Shown: positions 7,568 to 17,422, counted from the stretch's first letter. The stretch is DNA of 64,000 nt from Pseudomonas orientalis (GCF_001439815.1 NZ_JYLM01000006.1:310001-374000); one strand, 5' to 3'. Numbers and translations: made by a program. Notes: generated from the letters alone by a model not told the origin.

Positions 7568-10018
7568 CTAGTCGAGGGCTTTCCAGATCTCGGTGGCGTA
7601 TTCGCGGATGGTACGGTCCGAGCTGAACCAGCCCATCCGTGCCGTATTCAACACCGCCGAGCGCCACCAGGCCTTGGAATCATGCCAATGCGCTTCGACC
7701 TTGGCCTGGGCGTCCCAGTACGAATCGAAGTCGGCACACACCAGGAAGCGGTCGTAGTCGATCAGCCCGTCGACCAAGCCTACATAGCGACCCGGATCAT
7801 CCGGCGAGAACACCCCGCCACGGATCGCTTGCAGCACATCGTTCAACCGATGGGACGCCGCAATATCCGGCCCGGCATTGAACTCGCCGGCATGCTTGCG
7901 GGCTTCCACCTGCTGGGCACTGAGGCCGAAGATGAACATGTGCTCGGCACCCACGCGCTCGTGCATTTCCACGTTGGCGCCGTCCATGGTGCCGATGGTC
8001 AGCGCGCCGTTGAGGCCGAACTTCATGTTGCTGGTACCCGACGCTTCGAAACCGGCAGTGGAAATCTGCTCCGACAAGTCCGCCGCCGGAATGATGCTTT
8101 CGGCCAGGCTGACGTTGTAGTTGGGCAGGAACACCACCTTGAGCAAACCGCGCACGGTCGGGTCGTTGTTGACGGTACGGGCGATGTCGTTGGTCAGCTT
8201 GATGATCAGCTTGGCCTGGTGATAACTCGCCGCCGCCTTGCCGGCGAAAATCTTCACCCGCGGCACCCAATCGACTTCCGGCTCGGCGCGGATCGCCTGA
8301 TACAGCGCCACGGTGTGCAGCAGGTTGAGCAACTGGCGCTTGTACTCGTGGATACGCTTGACCTGCACGTCGAACATGGCCGCCGGGTTCACCGAAATGC
8401 CCAGGCGCTCATGGATGATCTCGGCCAGCGCGCGCTTGCTGTGCAGGCGCTGATCGGCGAAGGCTTTGCGGAAGGTCTGTTTCTCGGCGAAGGTTTCCAG
8501 CTCGCCCAGGCGGGTTTCCATGGTGTCGAGAATGTCCGGGCCCAGCGCGTCCACCAACATATTGGTGAGCTGGGGGTTGGCCTGGTACAGCCAGCGGCGG
8601 AAGGTGATGCCGTTGGTTTTGTTGTTGATGCGTTCCGGGTAGAGCTTGTGCAGTTCGGAAAACACCGTGCTGCGCATCAGTTGGGTATGCAGGCCGGACA
8701 CGCCGTTGACACTGTGGGAACCGAGGAACGCCAGGTTGCCCATGCGCACGCGGCGGCCGTTGTCTTCTTCGATCAATGACACCGCGCGCAGCACGTCGAA
8801 GTCATGCACGCCCTTGGCGCGCAGCGAGTCGATGTGCTGGGCGTTGATCAGGTAGATGATCTGCATGTGCCGGGGCAGCATGCGTTCCATCAGGCCGACA
8901 GGCCAGGTTTCCAACGCCTCAGGCAGCAAGGTGTGGTTGGTGTAGGAAAGCGTTTCGACGGTAACGTCCCACGCGGCTTCCCAGGGGATGTCGTGCAGGT
9001 CGACCAACTGGCGCATCAATTCGGCCACGGCGATGGACGGGTGGGTGTCGTTGAGCTGGATCGCCGCGTGTTCGCCCAGGCTCAGCACCGAGCCGTGCAT
9101 GTTCTTGTGGCGGCGCAGCAAGTCCTGCAACGAGGCGGAGACGAAGAAGTATTCCTGGCGCAGGCGCAGCTCCTGCCCCGCTTCGGTGCTGTCTGCGGGG
9201 TAAAGCACGCGGGAGATACTTTCGGCGCGGGCCACCTCGGCCACGGCGCCCAAGTGGTCACCGGCGTTGAAGCGCTCCAGGTGCAGGTCTTCCACCGCGC
9301 GGGCACGCCACAGGCGCAACGTGTTGACGCTGGCGCCGCGCCAGCCGACCACCGGGGTGTCGTAGGCCACCGCGCGTACGGTTTCGCTGGGCGACCACAC
9401 TTGAATCATCTTGCCGGACGCGTCCGCCAGGGTTTCCACGCTGCCGCCGAAACCGATCGGGTAGATCACTTCGGCGCGCTCGAACTCCCAGGGGTTGCCG
9501 AAATCCAGCCAGCGCTCGGTCTGTTCCTGCTGCCAGCCATCGACAATCGCCTGGCGGAACAAGCCGTGCTCGTAACGAATGCCATACCCGTGACCGGCAA
9601 TGCCCAGGGTCGACATACTCTCCATGAAGCACGCCGCCAGGCGGCCCAGGCCACCGTTGCCAAGCGCCGCGTCGGGTTCGAGCAGGCGGATGCGCTCAAG
9701 GTCCACGCCCAACTCGGACAGGGCTTCGCGAGCGATCTCCAGCACGCCGAGGTTGCTCAGGCTGTCGTAGAGCAAGCGGCCGATCAGAAATTCCAGCGAG
9801 AGGTAATAGACCCGCTTCTGGCCTTTGCGGTAGATGCGCCGCGTATGGTCCATCCAGTGGTCGACCATCTGGTCGCGGGCGGCCAGGGCAATGGCTTCGA
9901 ACCAGTCATGGTCGAAGGCGTGATCCGGGTCCTTGCCCACCGCATAGGTGAGTTTGGTCAAGACGGCATCGCGGAACGCGGCTACCTCTGCTTCTCGTGC
10001 AAGTGGTTCCTGAGACAT
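7568..10018 (-). CDS. glgP: Glycogen/maltodextrin phosphorylase
   Basis: An 816-residue GT35 phosphorylase that releases glucose-1-phosphate from alpha-1,4-glucan using pyridoxal phosphate. The PLP-lysine region EASGTSNMKFGLNGALTIGT lies near residues 665-685, and the N-terminal half carries GNGGLGRLAACF, typical of the family. The start is the ATG of MSQEPLAREA; the codon before it is TTG. GAGG stands about ten bases upstream. Length is normal. It is transcribed singly, divergent from the YkgJ-like gene. Confidence 0.96.
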   Translation of the reverse strand: MSQEPLAREAEVAAFRDAVLTKLTYAVGKDPDHAFDHDWFEAIALAARDQMVDHWMDHTRRIYRKGQKRVYYLSLEFLIGRLLYDSLSNLGVLEIAREALSELGVDLERIRLLEPDAALGNGGLGRLAACFMESMSTLGIAGHGYGIRYEHGLFRQAIVDGWQQEQTERWLDFGNPWEFERAEVIYPIGFGGSVETLADASGKMIQVWSPSETVRAVAYDTPVVGWRGASVNTLRLWRARAVEDLHLERFNAGDHLGAVAEVARAESISRVLYPADSTEAGQELRLRQEYFFVSASLQDLLRRHKNMHGSVLSLGEHAAIQLNDTHPSIAVAELMRQLVDLHDIPWEAAWDVTVETLSYTNHTLLPEALETWPVGLMERMLPRHMQIIYLINAQHIDSLRAKGVHDFDVLRAVSLIEEDNGRRVRMGNLAFLGSHSVNGVSGLHTQLMRSTVFSELHKLYPERINNKTNGITFRRWLYQANPQLTNMLVDALGPDILDTMETRLGELETFAEKQTFRKAFADQRLHSKRALAEIIHERLGISVNPAAMFDVQVKRIHEYKRQLLNLLHTVALYQAIRAEPEVDWVPRVKIFAGKAAASYHQAKLIIKLTNDIARTVNNDPTVRGLLKVVFLPNYNVSLAESIIPAADLSEQISTAGFEASGTSNMKFGLNGALTIGTMDGANVEMHERVGAEHMFIFGLSAQQVEARKHAGEFNAGPDIAASHRLNDVLQAIRGGVFSPDDPGRYVGLVDGLIDYDRFLVCADFDSYWDAQAKVEAHWHDSKAWWRSAVLNTARMGWFSSDRTIREYATEIWKALD

Positions 10019-10246
10019 CAAATGCGACCTCGGGCGAGATAGAAGGAGTTGCTAGAGCCTAGACGCTCTGACACACGGCGTAGGCGCTGGTTCGTCAGTT
10101 TTTTAACTCATTCACTGTTGGAAGGATTAGATGCAGGGGTCGTGCCCGATCTCCAGCAAAGATGAAATCTTGAAAATATTGTTCAAAAAATCACCAATCC
10201 CGGTATGATCGCGCGCCCGGATACAGCCCCACCTTTTGGAACCCTG

Positions 10247-10681
10247 ATGAAGCCTCAATTGATCGCCGCCGCGGAACTCGACCGTCTCGAGACCTGGCAG
10301 AAATATTCCGCCCACATGTGCGGCGGCTGCGTGTCCAGCTGCTGCACGCTGCCGGTCGAAGTGAAGATCAAGGACCTGATCCGCATTGGCATCGTTGACG
10401 AGTTCGAGCGCGGCGACCCGCCGAAGAACATCGCCAAGCGCTTGCAGAAGGAAGGCATCGTCGAGCGCTACAACAACAAATCCGAGATTTTTACCCTGCA
10501 GCGCATGAGCAACAATGATTGCCTGTACCTGGATCGTAAGACGCGCTTTTGCACTATTTATGACAAGCGCCCGGACACCTGCCGCAATCACCCCAAGATC
10601 GGGCCACGGCCGGGGTATTGCGCGTACAAGCCCAAGGAAGTGGTGCGCGAGACCAGCTTCAAGACCCTGGATAAATTCTGA
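10247..10681 (+). CDS. YkgJ family cysteine-cluster protein
   Basis: A 144-residue protein with cysteines in the pattern MCGGCVSSCC near the N-terminus, then C in NNDCLYL, RFCTIYDKRPDTCRNHP and GYCAY. This is the zinc/iron-cluster motif set of the YkgJ (CxxCxxxxCC) family. The ATG used begins MKPQLIAAAEL and follows GGAACCCTG; an upstream in-frame ATG gives 14 more residues but lacks a clear ribosome site. The function is unknown; metal binding is inferred from the cysteines. Confidence 0.85.
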   Translation: MKPQLIAAAELDRLETWQKYSAHMCGGCVSSCCTLPVEVKIKDLIRIGIVDEFERGDPPKNIAKRLQKEGIVERYNNKSEIFTLQRMSNNDCLYLDRKTRFCTIYDKRPDTCRNHPKIGPRPGYCAYKPKEVVRETSFKTLDKF

Positions 10682-10711
10682 CCTGGGCTTTGTGGCGCTC
10701 TTGAGGGCCTC

Positions 10712-10783
10712 ATCGGGGGCAAGCCCCCTCCCACATTTTGATCTGTGAACACATTCAAGTGTGGGAGGGGGCTTGCCCCCGAT
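10712..10783. repeat. REP doublet, GGGGGC family
   Basis: Two REP copies in inverted orientation separated by about 25 bp, between the YkgJ-like gene and the typA terminator. Confidence 0.88.
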
Positions 10784-10820
10784 AGGGCCGGCACAGCCAC
10801 CACACAAACAGCAGGCATAA

Positions 10821-10856
10821 AAAAACGCCCCCGGCCTTTCGACCGGGGGCGTTTTT
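10821..10856 (-). terminator. Rho-independent terminator of typA
   Basis: A perfect 14-bp stem (AAAAACGCCCCCGG and its complement) with an eight-base loop. The A/T runs on both flanks make it able to stop transcription from either strand. It lies 18 bp after the typA stop. Confidence 0.92.
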
Positions 10857-10874
10857 CATTCAGCCTGAGTTAAC

Positions 10875-12695
10875 TCAGTTCTTGGCTTTCTTGGCAGCGC
10901 GGGTACGCTCGCCTTCGTCCAGGATCTTCTTACGCAGGCGGATCGACTTAGGCGTGACTTCGCACAGTTCGTCGTCCTGGATGAATTCCAGGGCCTGTTC
11001 CAGGGTGAAGCGAACAGGTGGAACCAGAGCGATGGTTTCGTCTTTGCCCGAAGCACGCATGTTGTCGAGCTTCTTGCCTTTGGTTGGGTTGACGCCCATG
11101 TCGTTGTCACGGCTGTTCAGACCAACGATCTGACCGTTGTAGATCTCTTGACCGTGTTCAACGAACAGCTTGCCACGCGCCTGGAGGGTTTCCAGGGAGT
11201 AGGTCAGCGCCTTGCCGGTTTCTACCGATACCAGAACACCGTTCTGACGACCGGACATGTCGCCGGACTTCATGGTGTCGTAGCGATCGAAGATCGAGGT
11301 CAGGATGCCAGCACCGTTGGTCAGGGTCAGGAACTGGTTACGGAAACCGATCAGACCACGCGCAGGGATGTTGTATTCCAGACGTACACGGCCTTTGCCA
11401 TCCGGCACCATGTTGGTCAGGTCGCCCTTACGCAGGCCCATCTCTTCCATGACCTTGCCCTGGGATTCTTCAGGGGTGTCGATAGTGACGTTTTCGAACG
11501 GTTCCTGCTTCACGCCGTCAACCTGACGGATGATCACTTCCGGACGACCAACACCCATTTCGAAGCCTTCGCGACGCATGGTTTCGATCAGTACCGAGAG
11601 GTGCAGCTCACCACGGCCGGAGACCTTGAACTTGTCGGCCGAGTCGCCTTCTTCAACGCGCAGAGCAACGTTGTACAGCAGCTCTTTGTCCAGACGCTCC
11701 TTGATGTTACGGGAGGTCACGAACTTGCCTTCCTTACCGCAGAACGGCGAGTCGTTCACCTGGAAGGTCATGGAAACGGTTGGCTCGTCAACGGTCAGAG
11801 GCTTCATCGCCTCGACGGTGTCCGGCTGGCACAGGGTGTCGGAGATGAACAGCGAGTCCATACCGCTCACGCACACGATGTCGCCGGCGAAGGCTTCTTC
11901 AACGTCGATGCGGTGCAGGCCGTGGTGACCCATCAGCTTCAGGATACGACCGTTGCGCTTCTTGCCGTCGGCGCCGATGGCGACAACCGGGGTGTTCGGC
12001 TTGACGCTGCCACGGGCAATACGGCCAACACCGATCACACCCAGGAAGCTGTTGTAGTCCAGTGCCGAGATTTGCATCTGGAACGGGCCTTCACGGTCAA
12101 CCTTCGGAGGTGGAACGTGGTCAACGATCGCCTGGTACAGCGGGGTCATGTCTTCGGCCATGGCGGTGTGTTCCAGACCGGCAATGCCGTTCAGGGCCGA
12201 GGCGTAGATCACCTGGAAATCAAGCTGCTCTTCGGTAGCGCCGAGGTTGTCGAACAGGTCGAAGATCTGGTCCAGAACCCAGTCCGGACGCGCGCCTGGA
12301 CGGTCAACCTTGTTGATGCACACGATCGGACGCAGGCCGGCTTCGAAAGCCTTCTTGGTCACGAAACGGGTTTGCGGCATAGGGCCGTCTTGAGCGTCAA
12401 CCAGCAGCAGAACGGAGTCAACCATCGACATTACGCGTTCTACTTCGCCGCCGAAGTCGGCGTGGCCCGGGGTGTCCACGATGTTGATGTGGTAGCCGTT
12501 CCAGTTGATAGCGGTGTTTTTTGCCAGGATGGTAATACCGCGCTCTTTTTCCTGGTCGTTGGAGTCCATCACGCGCTCATCGTTGAGCTCGTTGCGCTCC
12601 AGGGTGCCGGATTGACGCAGGAGTTTGTCTACCAGGGTGGTTTTACCATGGTCAACGTGAGCAATGATGGCGATGTTACGTAGATTTTCGATCAC
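10875..12695 (-). CDS. typA: Ribosome-associated translational GTPase TypA/BipA
   Basis: A 606-residue member of the EF-G-like GTPases that binds the ribosome and supports large-subunit assembly and stress growth. The G1 P-loop AHVDHGKTTLVDKLL spans about residues 11-25, G2/G3 appear as RGITILAKN and DTPGHADFGGEV, and NKVDRPGARPD gives G4. Length is as expected. The initiation codon is GTG with only a weak ribosome site, a usual feature for this gene. Monocistronic, with a strong terminator. Confidence 0.97.
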   Translation of the reverse strand: MIENLRNIAIIAHVDHGKTTLVDKLLRQSGTLERNELNDERVMDSNDQEKERGITILAKNTAINWNGYHINIVDTPGHADFGGEVERVMSMVDSVLLLVDAQDGPMPQTRFVTKKAFEAGLRPIVCINKVDRPGARPDWVLDQIFDLFDNLGATEEQLDFQVIYASALNGIAGLEHTAMAEDMTPLYQAIVDHVPPPKVDREGPFQMQISALDYNSFLGVIGVGRIARGSVKPNTPVVAIGADGKKRNGRILKLMGHHGLHRIDVEEAFAGDIVCVSGMDSLFISDTLCQPDTVEAMKPLTVDEPTVSMTFQVNDSPFCGKEGKFVTSRNIKERLDKELLYNVALRVEEGDSADKFKVSGRGELHLSVLIETMRREGFEMGVGRPEVIIRQVDGVKQEPFENVTIDTPEESQGKVMEEMGLRKGDLTNMVPDGKGRVRLEYNIPARGLIGFRNQFLTLTNGAGILTSIFDRYDTMKSGDMSGRQNGVLVSVETGKALTYSLETLQARGKLFVEHGQEIYNGQIVGLNSRDNDMGVNPTKGKKLDNMRASGKDETIALVPPVRFTLEQALEFIQDDELCEVTPKSIRLRKKILDEGERTRAAKKAKN

Positions 12696-12834
12696 TTGTG
12701 TATCTCGATCAGAGGATTCGGTGTGCTGACAGGTCGTGGCAGCGATTTACAGTAGAGTCAGGCCTTGCCGTTACAGCTTGACGGCAGAGTCGGGGGGCCG
12801 GTGACGCAGGCCACAGGCAAACAGCCCCGGGCTC

Positions 12835-14289
12835 TTAGCTCGGTCGATAAACGCGCACATTGGCATGTCCCTCACTGAGCAAATGGTGGGCATGCAGGCG
12901 ACTCATCACGCCTTTGTCGCAATACAGCAGGTACTGACGGCTGTCATCCAGTTCCTTGAAACGCGCGTTCAATGCATAGAACGGCAGCGTTTGTACGTCG
13001 ATGCCAGCAATCTCCAGCGGCTCGTCTTCAGCGGCATCCGGATGACGGATGTCGATGATGATCTGGCCGGCCAGGGCTTCACTGACTTCTTCGATCTGCA
13101 CATCCTGGCCCAGCTCGTCGATGACGCGATCGATCGGGACCAGTTTGGCGTTCTCGAGCGCACGCTCCAGAATCGCCATGTCGAACTGTTGTTCTTCGTA
13201 CTCCACGCGGTTGCGCTTGGCGTGGGTCTTGGGGTTCACCGAGATGACCCCGCAATATTCAGGCATGTGCTTGGCAAAGTCGGCGGTGCCGATTTCTTCT
13301 GCCAGGTCGATGATGTCCTGTTTGTGGCTGGCGATCAGTGGGCGCAGCACCAGTTTTTCGGTCACGCAGTCGATCAGCGACAGGTTCGGCAGCGTCTGGC
13401 TGGACACCTGGGAGATCGCTTCACCGGTTACCAGCGCATCGATCTGCAACTGATCGGCGATCCGGGACGCGGCGCGCAACATCATACGCTTCAAAACCAC
13501 ACCCATATGACTGTTATCGACTTTGCCGAGAATTTCGCCCAATACTTCTTCGAACGGCACGCTTACAAATAGCACGCGTTGGGAGCTGCCGTACTTCTTC
13601 CAGATAAAGTGCGCCACTTCCATCACGCCCAGTTCGTGTGCACGCCCGCCCAGGTTAAAGAAGCAGAAGTGGCTCATCAGGCCGCGCCGCATGATCTGGT
13701 AGGCCGCGACCGTGGAATCGAAACCGCCGGACATCAACACCAGGGTCTGTTCCAGGGCGCCCAGCGGGTAGCCGCCGATGCTGTCGTGCTGGCTGTGGAT
13801 CACAAACAACCGTTGGTCGCGAATTTCCATGCGCACTTCAATTTGCGGTGCTTTCAGGGAAATTCCGGCGGCGCCGCATTCGCGACGCAGCTTGCTGCCG
13901 ACGTATTTCTCCACATCCATGGAGCTGAACGGATGCTTGCCGGCGCGCTTGCAACGCACCGAAAAAATCTTGCCTTCCAGGCTGTCGCCGAAGTGCAATT
14001 TGCATTTTTCGGTGATGTCGTCGAAGTCGCCCAGCGCGTACTCATCTACCTGCAGGAAATGCGCGATGCCCGGCATGCAGCTCAGGCGCTCGGTCATGTC
14101 CTTCAAGGCTTTGGCGTCGGTCAGGCGGGTTTCCAGCTCGAGATTGTCCCACACGCCATTCACCACCACAGCCGGGTCCAGATCGCGGAGCACGGCACGG
14201 ATGTTCTTGGCCAACTGACGGATGAAACGCATCCGTACCGGTCGGCTCTTGATGGTGATTTCGGGGAAGACTTTAACGATTAATTTCAT
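12835..14289 (-). CDS. thiI: tRNA 4-thiouridine synthase ThiI (with rhodanese domain)
   Basis: A 484-residue sulfurtransferase that makes 4-thiouridine in tRNA and supplies sulfur for thiazole synthesis. The N-terminal ferredoxin-like/THUMP region is followed by the PP-loop SGGFDSTVAAYQ near residue 185, and the C-terminal rhodanese-like domain carries the catalytic cysteine in YCDKGVMS near residue 455. The start MKLIVKVFPEI was chosen from family alignment knowledge; a 21-residue longer frame exists. It lies upstream of, and on the strand opposite to, glnA. Confidence 0.96.
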   Translation of the reverse strand: MKLIVKVFPEITIKSRPVRMRFIRQLAKNIRAVLRDLDPAVVVNGVWDNLELETRLTDAKALKDMTERLSCMPGIAHFLQVDEYALGDFDDITEKCKLHFGDSLEGKIFSVRCKRAGKHPFSSMDVEKYVGSKLRRECGAAGISLKAPQIEVRMEIRDQRLFVIHSQHDSIGGYPLGALEQTLVLMSGGFDSTVAAYQIMRRGLMSHFCFFNLGGRAHELGVMEVAHFIWKKYGSSQRVLFVSVPFEEVLGEILGKVDNSHMGVVLKRMMLRAASRIADQLQIDALVTGEAISQVSSQTLPNLSLIDCVTEKLVLRPLIASHKQDIIDLAEEIGTADFAKHMPEYCGVISVNPKTHAKRNRVEYEEQQFDMAILERALENAKLVPIDRVIDELGQDVQIEEVSEALAGQIIIDIRHPDAAEDEPLEIAGIDVQTLPFYALNARFKELDDSRQYLLYCDKGVMSRLHAHHLLSEGHANVRVYRPS

Positions 14290-14456
14290 GGAAACAGCGC
14301 GCGCCGGGCCTGCTGAAAAAGGGGGGCGCGGATTATAGCGGAAATCGCTCAAGGTTTAACCAGTTAATATGCATCACATGTGCTGCGCACCAAAACGGGT
14401 CATTTTCACCAAATAGCGCTACATTGCGGTGCGCTATTTGTCGCCCATCGGCCGTT

Positions 14457-14475
14457 TGCACCGTTATAGGGGCCA
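14457..14475 (+). promoter_or_regulatory. Candidate NtrC binding site upstream of glnA
   Basis: TGCACC and GGGGCCA half-sites lie in the spacing of the NtrC palindrome, about 30 bp before the sigma-54 promoter. A second weaker candidate (TGCGCACC with GGGTCA) lies near 14384-14401. Assigned from consensus and position only. Confidence 0.45.
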
Positions 14476-14505
14476 TTTTGAAGCAGAAAGGCCATGTTGG
14501 CGCAC

Positions 14506-14521
14506 TGGCATGCAATTTGCT
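14506..14521 (+). promoter_or_regulatory. Sigma-54 promoter of glnA
   Basis: TGGCATGCAATTTGCT has the invariant -24 GG and -12 GC doublets exactly ten bases apart. It lies about 100 bp before the glnA start, as expected for an NtrC-activated gene. Confidence 0.85.
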
Positions 14522-14622
14522 CTCTTGTGAGGCAGGTTGCCTTGGCGGAGTATCCGCGCCGGCATCACCCAAATTCTAAGGGCTAACTCCACTACCAAGC
14601 CCGAAGCCACCCGGAGGACACC

Positions 14623-16029
14623 ATGTCGAAGTCGGTTCAACTCATCAAAGATCATGACGTTAAATGGATTGATCTGCGCTTCACGGACACCAAAGGTACT
14701 CAGCACCACGTGACCATGCCGGCTCGCGACGCGCTGGATGATGCTTTCTTCGAAGAAGGCAAGATGTTCGACGGTTCCTCCATCGCCGGCTGGAAAGGCA
14801 TCGAAGCCTCCGACATGATCCTGATGCCGGACGACAGCACTGCCGTCCTCGACCCGTTCACCGAAGACCCAACCCTGATCATCGTCTGCGACGTGATCGA
14901 GCCTTCGACCATGCAAGGCTACGACCGCGACCCACGTGCGATCGCCAAGCGTGCCGAGGAATACCTGAAGTCGACCGGTATCGGCGACACCGTATTCGTA
15001 GGCCCGGAGCCGGAATTCTTCATCTTTGACTCGGTCAAGTTCAAATCCGACATCTCCGGCTCCATGTTCAAGATCTTCTCCGAACAGGGTTCGTGGATGT
15101 CCGACCAGGACATCGAAGGCGGCAACAAAGGCCACCGCCCAGGCATCAAGGGTGGCTACTTCCCGGTTCCGCCGTTCGACCACGACCACGAAATCCGTAC
15201 CTCCATGTGCAACGCCATGGAAGAGATGGGCCTGGTCATCGAAGTTCACCACCACGAAGTGGCCACTGCCGGCCAGAACGAAATCGGTGTGAAGTTCAAC
15301 ACCCTGGTTGCCAAGGCTGACGAAGTCCAGACCCTGAAGTACTGCGTACACAACGTGGCGGATGCCTACGGCCGTACCGCTACCTTCATGCCCAAGCCGC
15401 TGTACGGCGATAACGGTTCGGGGATGCACGTTCACCTGTCCATCGCCAAAGAAGGCAAGAACACCTTCGCCGGCGAAGGTTATGCCGGCCTGTCCGACAC
15501 CGCCCTGTACTTCATCGGAGGTATCATCAAACACGGCAAGGCCCTGAACGGCTTTACCAACCCGTCGACCAACTCCTACAAGCGTCTGGTCCCAGGCTTC
15601 GAAGCGCCGGTGATGCTGGCCTACTCGGCCCGCAACCGTTCCGCCTCGATCCGTATTCCGTACGTGTCCAGCCCACGCGCCCGCCGTATCGAAGCGCGCT
15701 TCCCGGACCCGGCAGCCAACCCGTACCTGGCCTTCGCTGCCCTGGTCATGGCTGGCCTGGACGGTATCCAGAACAAGATCCACCCTGGCGACGCCGCCGA
15801 CAAAAACTTGTACGACCTGCCGCCTGAAGAGGCCAAAGAGATCCCACAAGTGTGCGGCAGCCTGAAAGAAGCCCTGGAAGAACTGGACAAGGGCCGTGCG
15901 TTCCTGACCAAGGGCGGCGTATTCAGCGACGACTTCATCGATGCCTACATCGAGCTCAAAAGCGAAGAAGAAATCAAGGTCCGCACCTTCGTACACCCAC
16001 TGGAATACGAGCTGTACTACAGCTGCTGA
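14623..16029 (+). CDS. glnA: Glutamine synthetase, type I
   Basis: A 468-residue ATP-dependent ammonia-assimilating enzyme that forms dodecamers. The beta-Asp/metal site MFDGSSIAGW is near residue 50, the catalytic block GSGMHVHLSI near 265, and the regulatory adenylylation tyrosine lies in NLYDLPPEE near residue 398, so control by GlnE is expected. A GGAGGACACC ribosome site precedes the ATG. Its sigma-54 promoter and candidate NtrC site place it in the nitrogen-limitation regulon with ntrBC and the NrsZ-like RNA, now 27 kb away beyond the island. Confidence 0.98.
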   Translation: MSKSVQLIKDHDVKWIDLRFTDTKGTQHHVTMPARDALDDAFFEEGKMFDGSSIAGWKGIEASDMILMPDDSTAVLDPFTEDPTLIIVCDVIEPSTMQGYDRDPRAIAKRAEEYLKSTGIGDTVFVGPEPEFFIFDSVKFKSDISGSMFKIFSEQGSWMSDQDIEGGNKGHRPGIKGGYFPVPPFDHDHEIRTSMCNAMEEMGLVIEVHHHEVATAGQNEIGVKFNTLVAKADEVQTLKYCVHNVADAYGRTATFMPKPLYGDNGSGMHVHLSIAKEGKNTFAGEGYAGLSDTALYFIGGIIKHGKALNGFTNPSTNSYKRLVPGFEAPVMLAYSARNRSASIRIPYVSSPRARRIEARFPDPAANPYLAFAALVMAGLDGIQNKIHPGDAADKNLYDLPPEEAKEIPQVCGSLKEALEELDKGRAFLTKGGVFSDDFIDAYIELKSEEEIKVRTFVHPLEYELYYSC

Positions 16030-16176
16030 TCCGGTAGCGCTGCTTAAGGTGGCGTGATGCGAAAAGACCTCCACAAGGTACATACAGCGAATCGCTATAC
16101 TAATTCACTGTGAGTATCTGAGTACGTAGCCTCTGGCTGCGTCTTGGTTATGGTACATCTACTATTAGCAATACTG

Positions 16177-16216
16177 CTCCCAGCCGGCACCAGCCGCTGG
16201 GAGTTTTCATTTTTCG
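16177..16216 (+). terminator. Terminator after glnA
   Basis: CTCCCAGC and GCTGGGAG form a stem with an 11-base loop followed by TTTTCATTTTT. Its distance of about 150 bp from the glnA stop leaves room for a 3' UTR. Confidence 0.85.
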
Positions 16217-16424
16217 ATATCAGTAGTTCTTAAATCCTCAATGTGCTCAGAAGGGATCCGGCCCTTCTTCCACGCCCTTGAAGGTTATCTCCCTGGGCAC
16301 CTTCGTTCTGCCATCCGAACAGATACAGCGGCCATTGCTGCTCGCCTTCATGTCTATCAACCACAAGCAGCAAGGTCCACCCAGCAGTCAGCAACAGATT
16401 GGCGCTCACTTCGCTGCTGTGTAA
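16217..16424. other. Left junction region of the island
   Basis: The stretch between the glnA terminator and the first island repeat array. A minus-strand frame here (16230-16442) reads LLLTAGWTLLLVVDRHEGEQ in natural-looking codons, and its first residues come from the repeat array. It may be the tail of a chromosomal gene cut by island insertion, but I cannot name it and no upstream part is seen at the other junction. Confidence 0.3.
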
Positions 16425-16468
16425 TTGCATGGACTTGACCATTCGTTTGCATCGAATTTGACCAGCAA
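16425..16468 (+). repeat. Tandem 22-bp repeat array A (left island edge)
   Basis: Two 22-bp units start TTGCATGGACTTGACCA and TTGCATCGAATTTGACCA, then a conserved tail GGTGGCCTTGATCGG. Related arrays lie at 29385-29449 (same orientation) and 36371-36439 (opposite orientation). Arrays of this kind are typical of recombinase or transposase binding sites. Confidence 0.7.
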
Positions 16469-16620
16469 ACTGGGTGGCCTTGATCGGTAAAAACGGCCAA
16501 ATGCAGTCACTCAGCGATATGTTGATTAGTGGATTCGAGATTGCGCGAAACCGCCTAGCTCCCTAAGGTGCCAGCGCAGATATGCGGCTACGCGCTAGGT
16601 TCATAGGCAATCATGAGCTG

Positions 16621-16639
16621 GTATAACTGTTTGTTATAC
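16621..16639. promoter_or_regulatory. Operator-like dyad upstream of the Abi gene
   Basis: GTATAAC and GTTATAC are perfect 7-bp inverted arms around TGTTT, ending 22 bp before the ATG of the abortive-infection gene. The position suits a repressor site. Confidence 0.4.
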
Positions 16640-16661
16640 AGGCGACGAAAGTAGGGAAGCT

Positions 16662-17422
16662 ATGGCTCTCATTGATGACGTTGAAGGCTTGCAATCGATC
16701 TACATCAATCGTGCCACCGGAAAAGGAAACGACGATGATGAGCGGGATTACCCTCTTTACCGGCAGAGCGTTCTTGATGACCCTCATGTGGCCTCGCTGG
16801 TCCCCGCGTGGGTGCGTCGTTACAGGAACTTGGATCAGTTTTGGGGGTTCATCCAACCGAAATTCCCAAGCTACGCCGAGCGTAGGAAATTCATCTGGGA
16901 TGATTTTAGGGCGCTCGTTGACTTCGCTGAATCGGGTGGGGAGCCCCTTCAGATATCGTTGTCTCTGAGGCACTGGACCGCATTGACGCTGAGCACGTTC
17001 GGATCGCTTGGGCAAAGGCGCTTGAAAGGCGCTCCACTGATCCCGAGGGAGCTATCACCATGGCTCGTACGCTCCTGGAATCGGTATGCAAACACATTCT
17101 TGACGAAGCCGGAACGAGCGACCATGAGACGACTCCTGACCTGAACAAGCTCTACAAGCAAACAGCTACGCTTTTAAATCTGACGAAGGCACAACATGAA
17201 GAAGTTGTATTCAAGCAAATCCTTGGAGGATGTACAGCAGTTATAGAGGGTTTAGGCGCGCTTCGGAATCGTCTTAGCGACGCTCACGGAAAAGGAAAAG
17301 GCGGGGTGAAGGCCGCCCCACGGCACGCAGAGCTGGCTGTGAATCTGGCGGGCTCAACTGCGCTTTTCCTGCTTGCCACATGGGAGGCAAAGAGCGGGAA
17401 CGAGTGTGGTATCACTCAATAA
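16662..17422 (+). pseudogene. Frameshifted abortive-infection family gene
   Basis: The first frame (from MALIDDVEGL) encodes the N-terminal half of an abortive-infection protein through about residue 95. The second frame, from SDIVVSEALD onward, encodes the typical Abi C-terminal domain with ARTLLESVCKHIL, LNKLYKQTATLL and GALRNRLSDAHG. The frames join if one C is added to the run CCCC at 16944-16947, restoring GEPPSDI. So either a single-base deletion has inactivated the gene, or the run was miscounted or is slipped over during translation. The restored product would be about 253 residues. Family members are phage-induced suicide factors carried in defence islands. Confidence 0.8.

Noticed and set aside
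14464..16083. A 539-codon open frame antisense to glnA
   Set aside because: Typical shadow of a high-GC gene on the opposite strand; no ribosome site and glnA is certain.
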